A stretch of DNA of 64,000 nucleotides from a bacterium. GTDB lineage: Bacteria > Krumholzibacteriota > Krumholzibacteriia > LZORAL124-64-63. Each line of letters starts with the position of its first letter. The stretch's first letter is position 1. The position numbers were made by a program, and so were the translations under genes. Of this stretch, positions 24,776 to 38,968 are shown piece after piece. Where the stretch lies: contig JAAEOA010000352.1 of assembly GCA_024223715.1 (NCBI GenBank), positions 1 through 64,000 of the forward strand, read 5' to 3'. The notes under the pieces are model-generated. The model ran no database searches. It was not told where the DNA came from and was given only the letters and a program-made list of their open reading frames with translations.

Positions 24776-27355
24776 TTAGTAGAGAAAAACCCAGTGCAGA
24801 CGCATGTCCATTTCCATTCCCGGACTCAGAGTGGCCGAGCTCAACCTTATCCTCTGATTCGTCACATTGCGGAAATTCAGCGACAGATGAGCCCCCACCA
24901 ACCGGAACCCCACCAGCAGATCCAGAGTATTGCCCGAAGGCAGAGTCACTGTTCGGGTAACATCCCAGGGGTCGGTCATGGCTCCCCGATGAGTTCCGAA
25001 CATCGCCAGTTGGAGAATGCCGTCCTCCTGGAAAAAATGTTCCTCCCACATCAGTTCCATCCGCAGGTATTTTTCCGGAGGCAGGAAAGCTGCCTGATTT
25101 TTCTTCTCGTCGAAATTCTGCCATGTCCCCTCCAGACGGGCCCGCCCCCAGCCCAGGAAACGCCCCTGACGAGCCATTGAAACAGTCAGCCGGGTGCTGT
25201 CCATTTCCAGGTCGTTACCCCAGGTACCGGTTCGGGATTCGGGGCCAATGGCCATCCAGGTTATGCCCTGGCGTAATTGCCGGGCACTGGCATCAAAGGC
25301 AAAATCAAGGCCAAGAATGTGTTTTTGGAAGAGGAGGCCTGCTCGCAAGGTTTTTTCGTGTTCCAGGTCTGCATTGGGCAAGAGGTAGAGACTCTCCGAG
25401 GTGACAACATGCCTTAAAGGTGTCAACAATTCGTCACTTCGTGGTGCCCGGCCGCCAAGTTCGATAGCCATTTTCCACCAAGGCTGATATTGATTGGCTT
25501 GCCAAGCGACAAAACCACCGGGATTAATACCTGCCCGGTCCTGGTAATCTCCCGACAGACCAAAATTCAATCGGGTGACACCCAGATCCAACCCGGTACG
25601 AGCAACCAATCGAGCCTCAAGGCCATCGCCACTGATCGCAGTGTCCGAGTCATAACTCCAAGAGGGGCCGTCGTCATGAACATCCCAATGGTTGACCATC
25701 AGCCTCAAACCACTGTCCGGACCATTCAAGCTTTCTTCCCTCAGGCCACTGTCCGTTTGGAATTCACTCATCAATAAAACTGAATCGACAGGGGCATGGA
25801 TGAAGTCGACAATAATGCCCTCCCGGCCGGTTTCCAGTTTGCGCAAATTGCTGGCTGAAATCCCTCCAAGGGGTCGGTCTCCCCATTCAACAGTGCGACT
25901 GTCCCAATGCAGAACTGAACGCATAGCCCAGCTTCCAGCCCTCGTGCGGGCTGTAAGAGCGGCTCCATTGACCCAGATTTCCTGATGTTGGGCTCCAATT
26001 GTGGGTAAATCGTCTTTGGTTTTTCGGGAGGCCGTATACTGAAGTTCCAGACTGTTTTGATCGTCCAAATGCCTTATCAAACGAGTCCGACTGCGACGGA
26101 TGCTTGAATGCCCCCGGAACTCATTTCCACTATAGAAATTTTCATCAGGTAATTCAGTGTAGTTGTAGCCTTCATCGTCAATATTCTCGTCAAACTCAAA
26201 ACCCAAACGCCAGGCCGCTTTCGGGGTTAATAGGCTAATTCCCCGGGAATATGTTTCATGGGGTCCTTTGATGCCTTTGTAATACGAAACCGCTTTGCTT
26301 TGGTCTTTTTCATCGGTCTTCAGATTCAGGACACCATCGGTTCCACCAGCCCAGTCGCGGCCCATTTTCTGTTGGATAAGAACCAGTCCCTGATTGGAGA
26401 CAAGCCATGGATCGTCGGCCAATTTGTGCCCCGTGCCCTGGGGAATGCCGTCGTGAAGGAATAGTGGGCTGATTGATGTATTGCCTTCCCCCAGAATGAC
26501 AGTCATGCCTCCCAGGCCGCCATCAGTGATAGGGACCCATTGAGTTCGGGTGTTTAACCAGGCCACCGTGGATGCCGAAAATGGATTCCACAGAGGACGC
26601 TTCCAACCATTGATTCCCGGTTTCGTTTCAGGTGCCAAGGGTAAGGCCGGATTAAGAACAGAATCTTCATGAGCAGCCGACATGCTATCAGTTTGAGCTG
26701 GGAATTCCTGAGCATGGACTTGAAGACTAAAAAACGAAGTTGTCAGAATGAGAAAACCCAGAACAACAGGCGTTGAATTTCTGGCAACCAGAGCCGATTG
26801 GCCCAAAAAGCCCAAACGACGAACAAGAGAAGGAAAAAACAGAAAAAAGATGATGGAATTTACCCCTATATGAACAAGAGCGAAATAGGCCATACCAGCA
26901 ACAATGGCCATGGCGGAGACATCAGGAGTCATCACCACAATAGCAAGGTTTGTAAGGATTTGATAAAATAAAGTTCCCATAAAGCCAGCAGCAACAGCCA
27001 GAATATGAGCTCGAAGATTGGTTCGATTACCGGACAGAGCCCTGATTCGGGTGCCCAGAAACCACCCCAAAAATCCATTCAAACCGTGCCCTAGCATTTG
27101 CGCAACCAGAAGTACCGGAGGTGGGGGCCCATAAGGATTGCCCAGGGAATAGATGGTTCCCGCCAAAACTCCACACAAAGGACCCAGAGCCGGCCCCAGG
27201 ACAACACCTGACAAGGCAATAATCAGGGTCATTAATTCAACATTTGGCACACCCGAAAGCAAATACCCCGTACCCACAGCAGTGCCTGCAAAAAGGCCCA
27301 GCAAAACAGGTTGCCGGACCGAAGGTTTTTTTCTTTCTGGAAGTTCATTTTTCAT
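24776..27355 (-). CDS. fusion of ECF-transporter-like S component with a TonB-receptor-like outer-membrane barrel
   Basis: A single open frame of 859 residues with two unlike halves. Residues 1-185 are strongly hydrophobic with about six helices. They carry the Gly-rich 'LGPALGPLCGVLAG' and 'YSLGNPYGPPPP' patterns of ECF vitamin-transporter S components. A charged loop is followed at about 195-215 by a signal-peptide-like segment ending LQVHA/QEF. The remaining ~640 residues look like an outer-membrane barrel: a degenerate TonB plug ('LFLHDGIP...GGTDGVLNLKT'), many alternating amphipathic strands and a terminal aromatic residue (VFLY). The ATG (27353-27355) lacks a clear ribosome-binding site. 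No internal start with a good site is visible before the signal segment. The substrate is unknown; vitamin uptake is only a guess from the two families. Confidence 0.75.
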   Translation of the reverse strand: MKNELPERKKPSVRQPVLLGLFAGTAVGTGYLLSGVPNVELMTLIIALSGVVLGPALGPLCGVLAGTIYSLGNPYGPPPPVLLVAQMLGHGLNGFLGWFLGTRIRALSGNRTNLRAHILAVAAGFMGTLFYQILTNLAIVVMTPDVSAMAIVAGMAYFALVHIGVNSIIFFLFFPSLVRRLGFLGQSALVARNSTPVVLGFLILTTSFFSLQVHAQEFPAQTDSMSAAHEDSVLNPALPLAPETKPGINGWKRPLWNPFSASTVAWLNTRTQWVPITDGGLGGMTVILGEGNTSISPLFLHDGIPQGTGHKLADDPWLVSNQGLVLIQQKMGRDWAGGTDGVLNLKTDEKDQSKAVSYYKGIKGPHETYSRGISLLTPKAAWRLGFEFDENIDDEGYNYTELPDENFYSGNEFRGHSSIRRSRTRLIRHLDDQNSLELQYTASRKTKDDLPTIGAQHQEIWVNGAALTARTRAGSWAMRSVLHWDSRTVEWGDRPLGGISASNLRKLETGREGIIVDFIHAPVDSVLLMSEFQTDSGLREESLNGPDSGLRLMVNHWDVHDDGPSWSYDSDTAISGDGLEARLVARTGLDLGVTRLNFGLSGDYQDRAGINPGGFVAWQANQYQPWWKMAIELGGRAPRSDELLTPLRHVVTSESLYLLPNADLEHEKTLRAGLLFQKHILGLDFAFDASARQLRQGITWMAIGPESRTGTWGNDLEMDSTRLTVSMARQGRFLGWGRARLEGTWQNFDEKKNQAAFLPPEKYLRMELMWEEHFFQEDGILQLAMFGTHRGAMTDPWDVTRTVTLPSGNTLDLLVGFRLVGAHLSLNFRNVTNQRIRLSSATLSPGMEMDMRLHWVFLY

Positions 27356-27428
27356 GCCCACAATTTACTGTATCGCAAAAACCAAAGCAACCAGAGTGTT
27401 TGCCTCATGTCAAATGAATGGCTGATAG

Positions 27429-29162
27429 TTAACTCTGGAGTGTCAGTTTGGCCAGGCGACGTCCAACATCAAGAAAACCGGATTCCGATTCGTTGATCAT
27501 TTCGAACAACCTGAGGGCTTCGTCTTCGCGATGAGCTTGCTCGTGGGCTCGGGCAATGTGATAAAGCAAACCAAAATATTCTCGGCTGCCTTCATCAGGA
27601 ACATCCAAACCATCGGTTAGTATGGCAATAGCTTCTTCAACCTGGCCATTGCGCAGCAGGGAGATTCCCCACATCTCATACGCCCGAACGGAAAACTCCG
27701 GGTGGCAGGATGCTTTTTGGAAACTGTCAGAAGCTTTATCGTGCATTCCCATTTCCAGGTATACCATTCCCATTTCGTACAGGCTGGCCGGATCATCTTC
27801 GGCCGATTCGCCCCCGAGCTGGGAGCCAATTTCATCGCTGATGGTTTCCACTTCTTTTACAGGAGCCTGATAAGATGATTCGCTGTCATCGGATAGTATT
27901 TCATCCAACAAATTGATTTTTGGTTTTTCTTCTGTCGGTTCCGTGGAGAAATCTGTGGGGAATGAATCAACACCGGCAGGAACTGCCTCGGAAGATTCTT
28001 CCGTTTCCGTTTCGCCCTGGTTTTCAACTTGGGAGGTGGCCTGAGCAATCAAGTCATCAAAATTGGTCCCGGAATCGGCATCCAGATTGAAACATCCACT
28101 ATCGTCAACCTGTGAATCGGTCTCGGGGACACTCTTTTCAAAATCATGATCAACCGGTTCTGGAGTAGCAGGTGTTGAAACATCCTGAATTGATTTATCC
28201 TGAACAATGGACAGTTCGTTTGGTTCATCAAGATTAATTCCACCAAAATCGGTCTCAGCCGCTGGCGAACCACCGATTGTTTCCGGATCTGGATCCGGAG
28301 TGCTGTCCACAGGAATGATAACTTCTTTTTCCGCAACTGGATCGGCAGTTGCTTCAGAAGTTGTTTCAGAAGAAAAATCGGCAAATGGATCAACGGAAGC
28401 TGGTTCTTCCGGGATTTCAATAACCTCCAGAACCTCATCTTCAACTTTTTCTTCTGCAGAGGTATCAAAGCTCATTGAATCGAAGTCCACAGTGGCTTGG
28501 GCAGTGTTGTCAACACCACCATCACGTTTTTGCCAACGTGTGTATTCGGGATAGTTAGCCAGTCCAGGAATCTGGTTTATGACCTCTTCGACCATTTTAC
28601 TCGCAGGTTCCCGTTCGCCAGCGGCCCATTTAAGCACACCCATCTGAATTTGAATTCGGCCTGATTCCTGAGTCATATTCCACATCCGGAAAACTTTCAG
28701 CAGGCTATCCAGAATTTCGGTATGATCAGGATATAGTTCAAAAAGTTTGACGCACCGTTTCAGAAAAATTTCCTTAATATCACTGCTGAGCTCCTCGTTA
28801 TTTTCCAGGAAAATCAGCGCGTGATTGGCCCCTTCCATTAAGAGGCCCTGTATGGCGCGACTTTCAGCCAGGAACCAATGTGCGTTGATATTTTTGGCAT
28901 CGTGACGAAGAATTTTTTTATAAATGGCCACCGCATTGTTGAACAGCCCGGTTTTTCGGTACTTTGAAGCAGCACTGAGGAAGTGGCTGACACCCCGTGG
29001 GGTTTGCCCTGCTTTGAGACAAAGATCACCCAATTCATTAATTAAGGTAGGATTGCTTTTGTCCAGTTCCAGAATCTGTTCATATAAAGAGACAGCCTGT
29101 TCCCAGTCACGCTTTTTCCCAGCCTGATAGGCATCTTGTTTTAATTGGCTTAACTTCGACAA
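27429..29162 (-). CDS. tetratricopeptide-repeat protein with a long acidic linker
   Basis: A 577-residue protein of unknown specific function. Residues 1-220 are tetratricopeptide repeats ('YQAGKKRDWEQAVSLYEQILELD', 'AVAIYKKILRHDAKNINAHWFLAES'). Residues ~225-435 are very rich in Glu, Asp, Ser, Thr and Pro and probably disordered. Residues ~440-570 return to repeats ('ASLYEMGMVYLEMGMHDKA'). There is no signal peptide, so it is probably cytoplasmic. The start is TTG (caa at 29160-29162); no ATG is in frame upstream. It lies between hutI and the receptor fusion, 67 bases before the latter. Confidence 0.8.
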   Translation of the reverse strand: MSKLSQLKQDAYQAGKKRDWEQAVSLYEQILELDKSNPTLINELGDLCLKAGQTPRGVSHFLSAASKYRKTGLFNNAVAIYKKILRHDAKNINAHWFLAESRAIQGLLMEGANHALIFLENNEELSSDIKEIFLKRCVKLFELYPDHTEILDSLLKVFRMWNMTQESGRIQIQMGVLKWAAGEREPASKMVEEVINQIPGLANYPEYTRWQKRDGGVDNTAQATVDFDSMSFDTSAEEKVEDEVLEVIEIPEEPASVDPFADFSSETTSEATADPVAEKEVIIPVDSTPDPDPETIGGSPAAETDFGGINLDEPNELSIVQDKSIQDVSTPATPEPVDHDFEKSVPETDSQVDDSGCFNLDADSGTNFDDLIAQATSQVENQGETETEESSEAVPAGVDSFPTDFSTEPTEEKPKINLLDEILSDDSESSYQAPVKEVETISDEIGSQLGGESAEDDPASLYEMGMVYLEMGMHDKASDSFQKASCHPEFSVRAYEMWGISLLRNGQVEEAIAILTDGLDVPDEGSREYFGLLYHIARAHEQAHREDEALRLFEMINESESGFLDVGRRLAKLTLQS

Positions 29163-29304
29163 GTGGTAAACCCCGCAGACAATGTTAGTTGGTCATCTGC
29201 CCTGTTGGTTTCACCGGCCCATTCCGATGAGTCCTTGAAGTTTTATCGCCAGAAACACCCGGTGGTTTAGGGCTTTTTTTTCACATGGCATAAAAATATA
29301 AAAA

Positions 29305-30633
29305 TCAGTTATTCAGAACCCTTTGCCCACCAAGAAAAACTGTTTTGACCGGATTATGCCCGGCCCTATAAGGAATGATTCGATAGTCAGAATCATCAAG
29401 AATAAGAAAATCGGCCTTTTTACCAGGTGCCAGAGAACCCACCTCATGGCCTCGACCCAAAGCCCAAGCAGCATTCAGAGTGGAAGCAACCAGGGTTTCT
29501 GCAGGCAGCAAACGCATTTGAGTGCACGCTAGAGCCATTATCAGCGGCATGGACATGACGTTGCAACTGCCTGGGTTATAATCGCTTGCCAGAGCCAGGA
29601 TACAGCCCTGATCAATCATTTCTCTGCCAGGAGGATAGTTTTTAATTCCCAGGGAAAAGACGGTGCCGGGCAGCATGACCGCCACGGTATCGGATTGAGC
29701 CAGAGCTTGCCTTCCCTGGGAATCGATTTTTATCAGATGATCGGCCGATTGAGCCCCCAGTCTGGCAGCCAATTGAGCCCCTCCAAAAGTGGCCAGTTCA
29801 TCGGCATGAACCGTCAGTTCCATGCCCAGATCCCGGGCACGGCTGAGAATGATCAGGCTTTCTTCCAGGTCAAAAACCGTAGGCTCACAGAATACATCGC
29901 AGCGTTCCGCTAGATTTTCAGCTTTCACCCGAACCAGGATTTCGTCAGTCACCAGATCAACATAAGCTCGTCGGTTGTCTTTGTATTCTTTGGGGATTTC
30001 GTGAGCAGCGAGACAGGTTCGGACCAGGCGAATGCCAACATTTTCAGCCGCTCTGCCAGCAGCTCTCAGCATTTTCAGTTCATCTTCAAGAGTGAGGCCA
30101 TAACCACTTTTTATTTCAACTGTTGTGGTTCCATAGGAAAGCATTTCCTGCAACCGGCCGGTGGTCAGATCGACCAATTCTTCTTCGCTGCGTTGCCGCA
30201 GATCGCTCACAGATGAGTGAATTCCACCCCCGGCAGCAGCAATTTCCAAATAAGTTTCGCCCTTGATGCGGCGTTCGTATTCATCCTGACGGGTTTTTCC
30301 AAAAACACTATGAGTATGAGGGTCCACGAACCCGGGAATAACCGCAAAGCCGTCCGCATCAACAACCTCAAGCTCAACCGGGAGGTTTCCGAGGGATTCA
30401 CATTGTAAAACGTCTTTTAGTAATTCCGGTTCCGGCCCCACGGCTGCAATTTTATCTTCGCATATCAAAAGAGCGGCATTTTCAATCATGCCCAGTTCAG
30501 ACATTTCAGTCCGCCGTCGGGGACCCGCTTCGTTTCCCGTATCCAGAGAGCATAGTTGACCAATATTGCGAACCAATAGGCTCGGCCTATGTTTCTTTAA
30601 AAGATCAGAGTCCACTCGCAGCAGGTTACTCAT
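29305..30633 (-). CDS. hutI: imidazolonepropionase
   Basis: HutI hydrolyses imidazolone-5-propionate to formiminoglutamate in histidine breakdown. The metal-dependent amidohydrolase motifs are clear: PGFVDPHTHSVFG, 'YGTTTVEIKSGYGL' and 'ELTVHADELATFGGAQLAARLGAQSADHL'. The C-terminal half carries ALASDYNPGSCN. The frame extends 60 bases further upstream into hutH, but the ATG at 30631-30633 has GGGAG at good spacing and starts 39 bases after the hutH stop, giving 442 residues. The first ~30 residues are longer than in typical HutI. It is the last gene of the long run starting at 54462. Confidence 0.94.
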   Translation of the reverse strand: MSNLLRVDSDLLKKHRPSLLVRNIGQLCSLDTGNEAGPRRRTEMSELGMIENAALLICEDKIAAVGPEPELLKDVLQCESLGNLPVELEVVDADGFAVIPGFVDPHTHSVFGKTRQDEYERRIKGETYLEIAAAGGGIHSSVSDLRQRSEEELVDLTTGRLQEMLSYGTTTVEIKSGYGLTLEDELKMLRAAGRAAENVGIRLVRTCLAAHEIPKEYKDNRRAYVDLVTDEILVRVKAENLAERCDVFCEPTVFDLEESLIILSRARDLGMELTVHADELATFGGAQLAARLGAQSADHLIKIDSQGRQALAQSDTVAVMLPGTVFSLGIKNYPPGREMIDQGCILALASDYNPGSCNVMSMPLIMALACTQMRLLPAETLVASTLNAAWALGRGHEVGSLAPGKKADFLILDDSDYRIIPYRAGHNPVKTVFLGGQRVLNN

Positions 30634-30671
30634 TAATATCTCCCGTTTTAGCAAACGTTTAATGGAACAGG

Positions 30672-32252
30672 TCAGGCAATAGGATCCAGACATTTCAACG
30701 TTGCAGCAGGAATTTCACCCTGTCGCATCCATGCAGTGATAATTTCCAGGTCTTCTGTTAAAGGCCGGTCGGCAGGGCCCAGATCAATGCGTTTGTCCAT
30801 GGCCTTAATCAAATCATTCAAGGGAGTTGATAGTTGAAGTTGAGACCGATTACCGGAATCAGCCAAATCCTGGCGGGTGATAAACTGAAGGGCCCTCGCG
30901 GCAGTGATCAGTTCCACAGCAATGACCGTACGGGTTCTCGCAAGAACTCCGGCCAGTTTAACTGCCGAGACGCTACCCATGCTGACATGATCTTCCTGGC
31001 CATCACTAGTGGGAACAGAATCCACAGCAGCGGGAAAAGCTTTGGATTTATTTTCCGTCACCAGAGCAGCCGTCAAATACTGAGCAATCATGAGACCGGA
31101 TTCCAGGCCTGGCTGGCCGGCCAAAAAGCGGGGCAGCCGTCCCCCATTTCCCCCGAGCAACAGATTAACCCGACGGTCGCTGATATTAGCCAACTCGCTA
31201 GTGGCCTGATACAAAAAATCCAGCTGAAAGGCCAAAGGCTGGCCGTGGAAATGGCCTCCGGTAACCACTTCCTTTTCTTCGGGCAATAGCACCGGGTTAT
31301 CGGTTACTGATCCAGCTTCACGCACAAAAACTTCCGTGACTTGCCGCACCACTCCCAGAGTTGAGCCCAAAACCTGAGGACTGCAACGAACTGAATAAGG
31401 ATCCTGAACACGGGGACAATCGTAGTGGCCAGCCAGAACCTGACTGCCCTGGAGTAAATTTCGGAAACTGTGAGCGATGTCACCAATTTCCTTATGTGGC
31501 CGAACACTGTGGTACTTTTCTCCGAAAGGAAGAGCGCTTCCTTCCAGAGCCTCCAGAGACAGCGCTGCAGCCAAGGTGGCCCAACGGACCAATTGTTTGC
31601 TTTGACCGGCGGCAAGCAACCCCAGACTGTTCATCAGCTGAGTTCCATTGATCAGGGCTAAACCTTCTTTGGCTTCCAGAACCAGTGGCTGACGTCCTCT
31701 GGACTCCAAATCAGGACCAGCAGGTCGACGCCGGCCTTGATTGTCCAGCAAATGCCCCTCACCCATCAGCACTAAAGCTAAATGCGAGAGGGGAGCCAAA
31801 TCGCCCGAAGCTCCTACCGAGCCACGGCTGGGAATGAACGGGTGAAGGTTTTCTTCCAATAACCACAGCAATTGCTCAATGACTTCAACCCGAGCGCCAG
31901 AAAAACCGTGAGAAAGACTCATGGCCCGTAAAAAGATCATCCCCCTGGCCTGACTCAGAGAAAGAGGCTCGCCCCATCCCACAGCGTGGCTCCGGATTAA
32001 ATTCCTCTGCAAAGCAGTTTGTTGTTCCAGAGGAATAACAGTGTCGGCTAAACGACCGAACCCGGTATTCACTCCATAAATCCGTTTGGAAGATGAAGCA
32101 AGACTCTGCCTAAACTGGTCGCACCGTTCCACTTTTTGCCGGGATGATTCAGAAAGAATCACCGATATTTGCCCGTGACATATGTTTTCAAAAACTTCCA
32201 GATCCAAAGGTGATTCACCAATGACAAACAAATCCTTTTGAGCAGATTTCAA
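30672..32252 (-). CDS. hutH: histidine ammonia-lyase
   Basis: HutH deaminates L-histidine to urocanate. The 526-residue sequence has the MIO cofactor motif in SVGASGDLAPLSHLAL and the N-terminal 'YGVNTGFGRLAD' tyrosine. The substrate region is 'LINGTQLMNSLGLL', and the C-terminal half contains QDSYSxRC-like 'QDPYSVRCSPQV' and the conserved 'DGQEDHVSMGS'. The start is TTG (caa at 32250-32252), eight bases after GGAG. Neither hutU nor hutG is in the window, so the pathway must be completed elsewhere. It follows dinG by 24 bases. Confidence 0.95.
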   Translation of the reverse strand: MKSAQKDLFVIGESPLDLEVFENICHGQISVILSESSRQKVERCDQFRQSLASSSKRIYGVNTGFGRLADTVIPLEQQTALQRNLIRSHAVGWGEPLSLSQARGMIFLRAMSLSHGFSGARVEVIEQLLWLLEENLHPFIPSRGSVGASGDLAPLSHLALVLMGEGHLLDNQGRRRPAGPDLESRGRQPLVLEAKEGLALINGTQLMNSLGLLAAGQSKQLVRWATLAAALSLEALEGSALPFGEKYHSVRPHKEIGDIAHSFRNLLQGSQVLAGHYDCPRVQDPYSVRCSPQVLGSTLGVVRQVTEVFVREAGSVTDNPVLLPEEKEVVTGGHFHGQPLAFQLDFLYQATSELANISDRRVNLLLGGNGGRLPRFLAGQPGLESGLMIAQYLTAALVTENKSKAFPAAVDSVPTSDGQEDHVSMGSVSAVKLAGVLARTRTVIAVELITAARALQFITRQDLADSGNRSQLQLSTPLNDLIKAMDKRIDLGPADRPLTEDLEIITAWMRQGEIPAATLKCLDPIA

Positions 32253-32276
32253 AACAATATCTCCGTGGTCAGTGTC

Positions 32277-37102
<4,826 letters not shown>

Positions 37103-38968
37103 TTAAAATGATTCCTGAAGAGCGACGTGCAATTTGGCTTGATCAAAATCCACTGTACCGGGAAATCCGATGGCCAAATTGATGTCTCCGGCTCCGGTAC
37201 GGGCCAGAATGCCCAAACCGTAACCTCGGGGCCAGCCCTGCACCAGCAAGCGATGAGTTTCATCATCAGGCAAGGGATCAGACTGGGAAAACTCAAAGTA
37301 CCCCAGGTCGTAGAAAGTGTAAAGGCGTGACCCCTGAGCCCTGCCAATTCGCAATTCCAGTGCCCCCCAGGCAGCCCTGGAACCGTGGAACTCATCTTCC
37401 CGGTATCCCCGCAAGGTTGCCGCTCCACCAAAGCGAAATTGCTCAGACAAGGGCACATCATCGCTGCCGCCGGTAAGCTGGCGGTAACTGCTTCGGCCAA
37501 AAATCCCCACCGTCTCAGTTAGCCACCATTCGGCACTGAGGTCCCCAGAATAAATTCGCTGGGTGACCGCTTCACCCAGTTGTAAATTGGGTGAACTTTG
37601 GTTCTCATCGTCCGGATCGTCGGCTCGAAGGCCAGAAGATCGGTAGGCAGTTTCCAAAGCAAAAAGTCCGCTCCAACCGCTTTTGGTTCGATCACCCCGA
37701 TTGTGCAGGAGGGCTCCTCGTCCACGCAACCTCTGGGTATTTACCAATGATCCAGTGGGGAAAGTGGAACGGTCCCAGCCAATACCCAACTCCACTCCCC
37801 ACAACGCCACCACCGACATACGCCAACGGTTGTCGAGCCGGAATCGGGTATAGGATTCTTTTTGAACTTCGTTGTCGAGAATCCATTCCATATCCAGGGG
37901 TGTACCAAAAGCCAGGGGCTCCAGATAGGAAAAACCAAACCAGGATTTACTATTGCCATCGTCTCGCCAACCCAAGCCCAGACTTCTGCCGGTTCCGGCC
38001 ATATTAGGCAATTTCAGGTCCACTTCACCACTTAGACGGCTGCCTTCTTCACCATCTTTACGGCTGAGGCCGAGCATGACCTGAAAACGGTTCACTTTAT
38101 TTTTTTCAACCACCGGGAAATGAATACCTACCGTGTCTCTGCTGGTTGTCAAATAGACCTCTGGTTTGCCCACCTGGGCATACAAGTCCCGGGCTAAAAG
38201 ACGGTCTGCAGCCCTTTGGAGGTCGGAATGGCGCAGAATTTCACCATGGCGCAACCCCGTGGTCCGGGTCAGGAAGTGAGAAGCCCGCTGGGAAGCCAAC
38301 GTGCTGCTGATTGGCCCAATAATGGCCACCCTTCCGGGAATGAGTTTTACCTGAAGAGTGACTTGAGCTTTCTGCAAATCCAACTGGGTTTTGCTGGTGA
38401 CCCATCGAGCGAATGGATAACCCTGTTCTCCCACCCCAAGCAGAATCCGGTCAATTCCACGGCGCATGACCTGGGAGTCATAATAATCTCCCGGCCTGGG
38501 AAGCCATAAATCCAATAAGTGTTTTTTTCCGGGGAAATCGTCCCCTTTCACTTCTATCTGTGCCCATTTGAAACGAGGACCAACATTCAGACGAAGAGTG
38601 TCCTGGCCGAAAATCTCCGCAGCCAGGAAACCTCTCTGGTTCCAACGTTCCTGAATAAGCGAAGCGGCAGACCGACGACGGGACATGGAGTCTTCCTGAG
38701 CGGCGCCCCCCACCCACCGGCGCAATATGGCCAGACTGTCGGACGAGGTGGTAAAAGCAGTGGGTAGTTCAGAAAAAGTCAGATTCGGGTCCTGCCCGGA
38801 CAGCCATTTCCTGTCTTCGGCTAACCACATTTTTTCTTGTACCGATTCTGATGAATCATCGACCCGAACAATGACTCTGGCGAAGACCGTGGTACCGGTG
38901 GCAAACAGGACCCACAAAATCAGCATCTGCTGGAATCTAGAAACGTGCCGTTGATTCAAGCCGAACAT
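37103..38968 (-). CDS. Omp85/BamA-TamA family outer-membrane protein
   Basis: A 621-residue outer-membrane protein with an N-terminal signal sequence. Two or three POTRA-like domains follow (about 100-300; 'FKWAQIEVKGDDF', 'VQLIPGRVAIIGPI'-like, 'GEILRHSDLQRAADRLLARDLYAQV'). A 16-strand-type C-terminal barrel contains the family lock motif RFGGAATLRGYREDEF, and the C-terminus is phenylalanine (LQESF), as in BamA-inserted barrels. The ATG 38966-38968 overlaps the upstream outer-membrane gene by 32 bases; an ATG 36 bases earlier is also possible. It could be TamA-like or a specialised insertase for its neighbour. It is not the cell's main BamA by context. Confidence 0.85.
   Translation of the reverse strand: MFGLNQRHVSRFQQMLILWVLFATGTTVFARVIVRVDDSSESVQEKMWLAEDRKWLSGQDPNLTFSELPTAFTTSSDSLAILRRWVGGAAQEDSMSRRRSAASLIQERWNQRGFLAAEIFGQDTLRLNVGPRFKWAQIEVKGDDFPGKKHLLDLWLPRPGDYYDSQVMRRGIDRILLGVGEQGYPFARWVTSKTQLDLQKAQVTLQVKLIPGRVAIIGPISSTLASQRASHFLTRTTGLRHGEILRHSDLQRAADRLLARDLYAQVGKPEVYLTTSRDTVGIHFPVVEKNKVNRFQVMLGLSRKDGEEGSRLSGEVDLKLPNMAGTGRSLGLGWRDDGNSKSWFGFSYLEPLAFGTPLDMEWILDNEVQKESYTRFRLDNRWRMSVVALWGVELGIGWDRSTFPTGSLVNTQRLRGRGALLHNRGDRTKSGWSGLFALETAYRSSGLRADDPDDENQSSPNLQLGEAVTQRIYSGDLSAEWWLTETVGIFGRSSYRQLTGGSDDVPLSEQFRFGGAATLRGYREDEFHGSRAAWGALELRIGRAQGSRLYTFYDLGYFEFSQSDPLPDDETHRLLVQGWPRGYGLGILARTGAGDINLAIGFPGTVDFDQAKLHVALQESF

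Noticed and set aside
24762-25124. An N-terminal extension of the comEA-like gene reaching 25124.
   Set aside because: It lies wholly in another frame of the receptor fusion gene and reads as a Ser/Gly-rich sequence with no domain; the ATG at 24761 sits cleanly after that gene's stop.
26675-26830. A separate start for the TonB-like barrel inside the fusion gene.
   Set aside because: Only TTG/CTG codons lie just before the signal-like segment and none has a purine-rich binding site, so I kept one continuous protein.
29255-29290. A run of eight T residues after a possible stem (near GCC...GGC), as a plus-strand terminator.
   Set aside because: The stem cannot form with a sensible loop, and no plus-strand gene precedes it.
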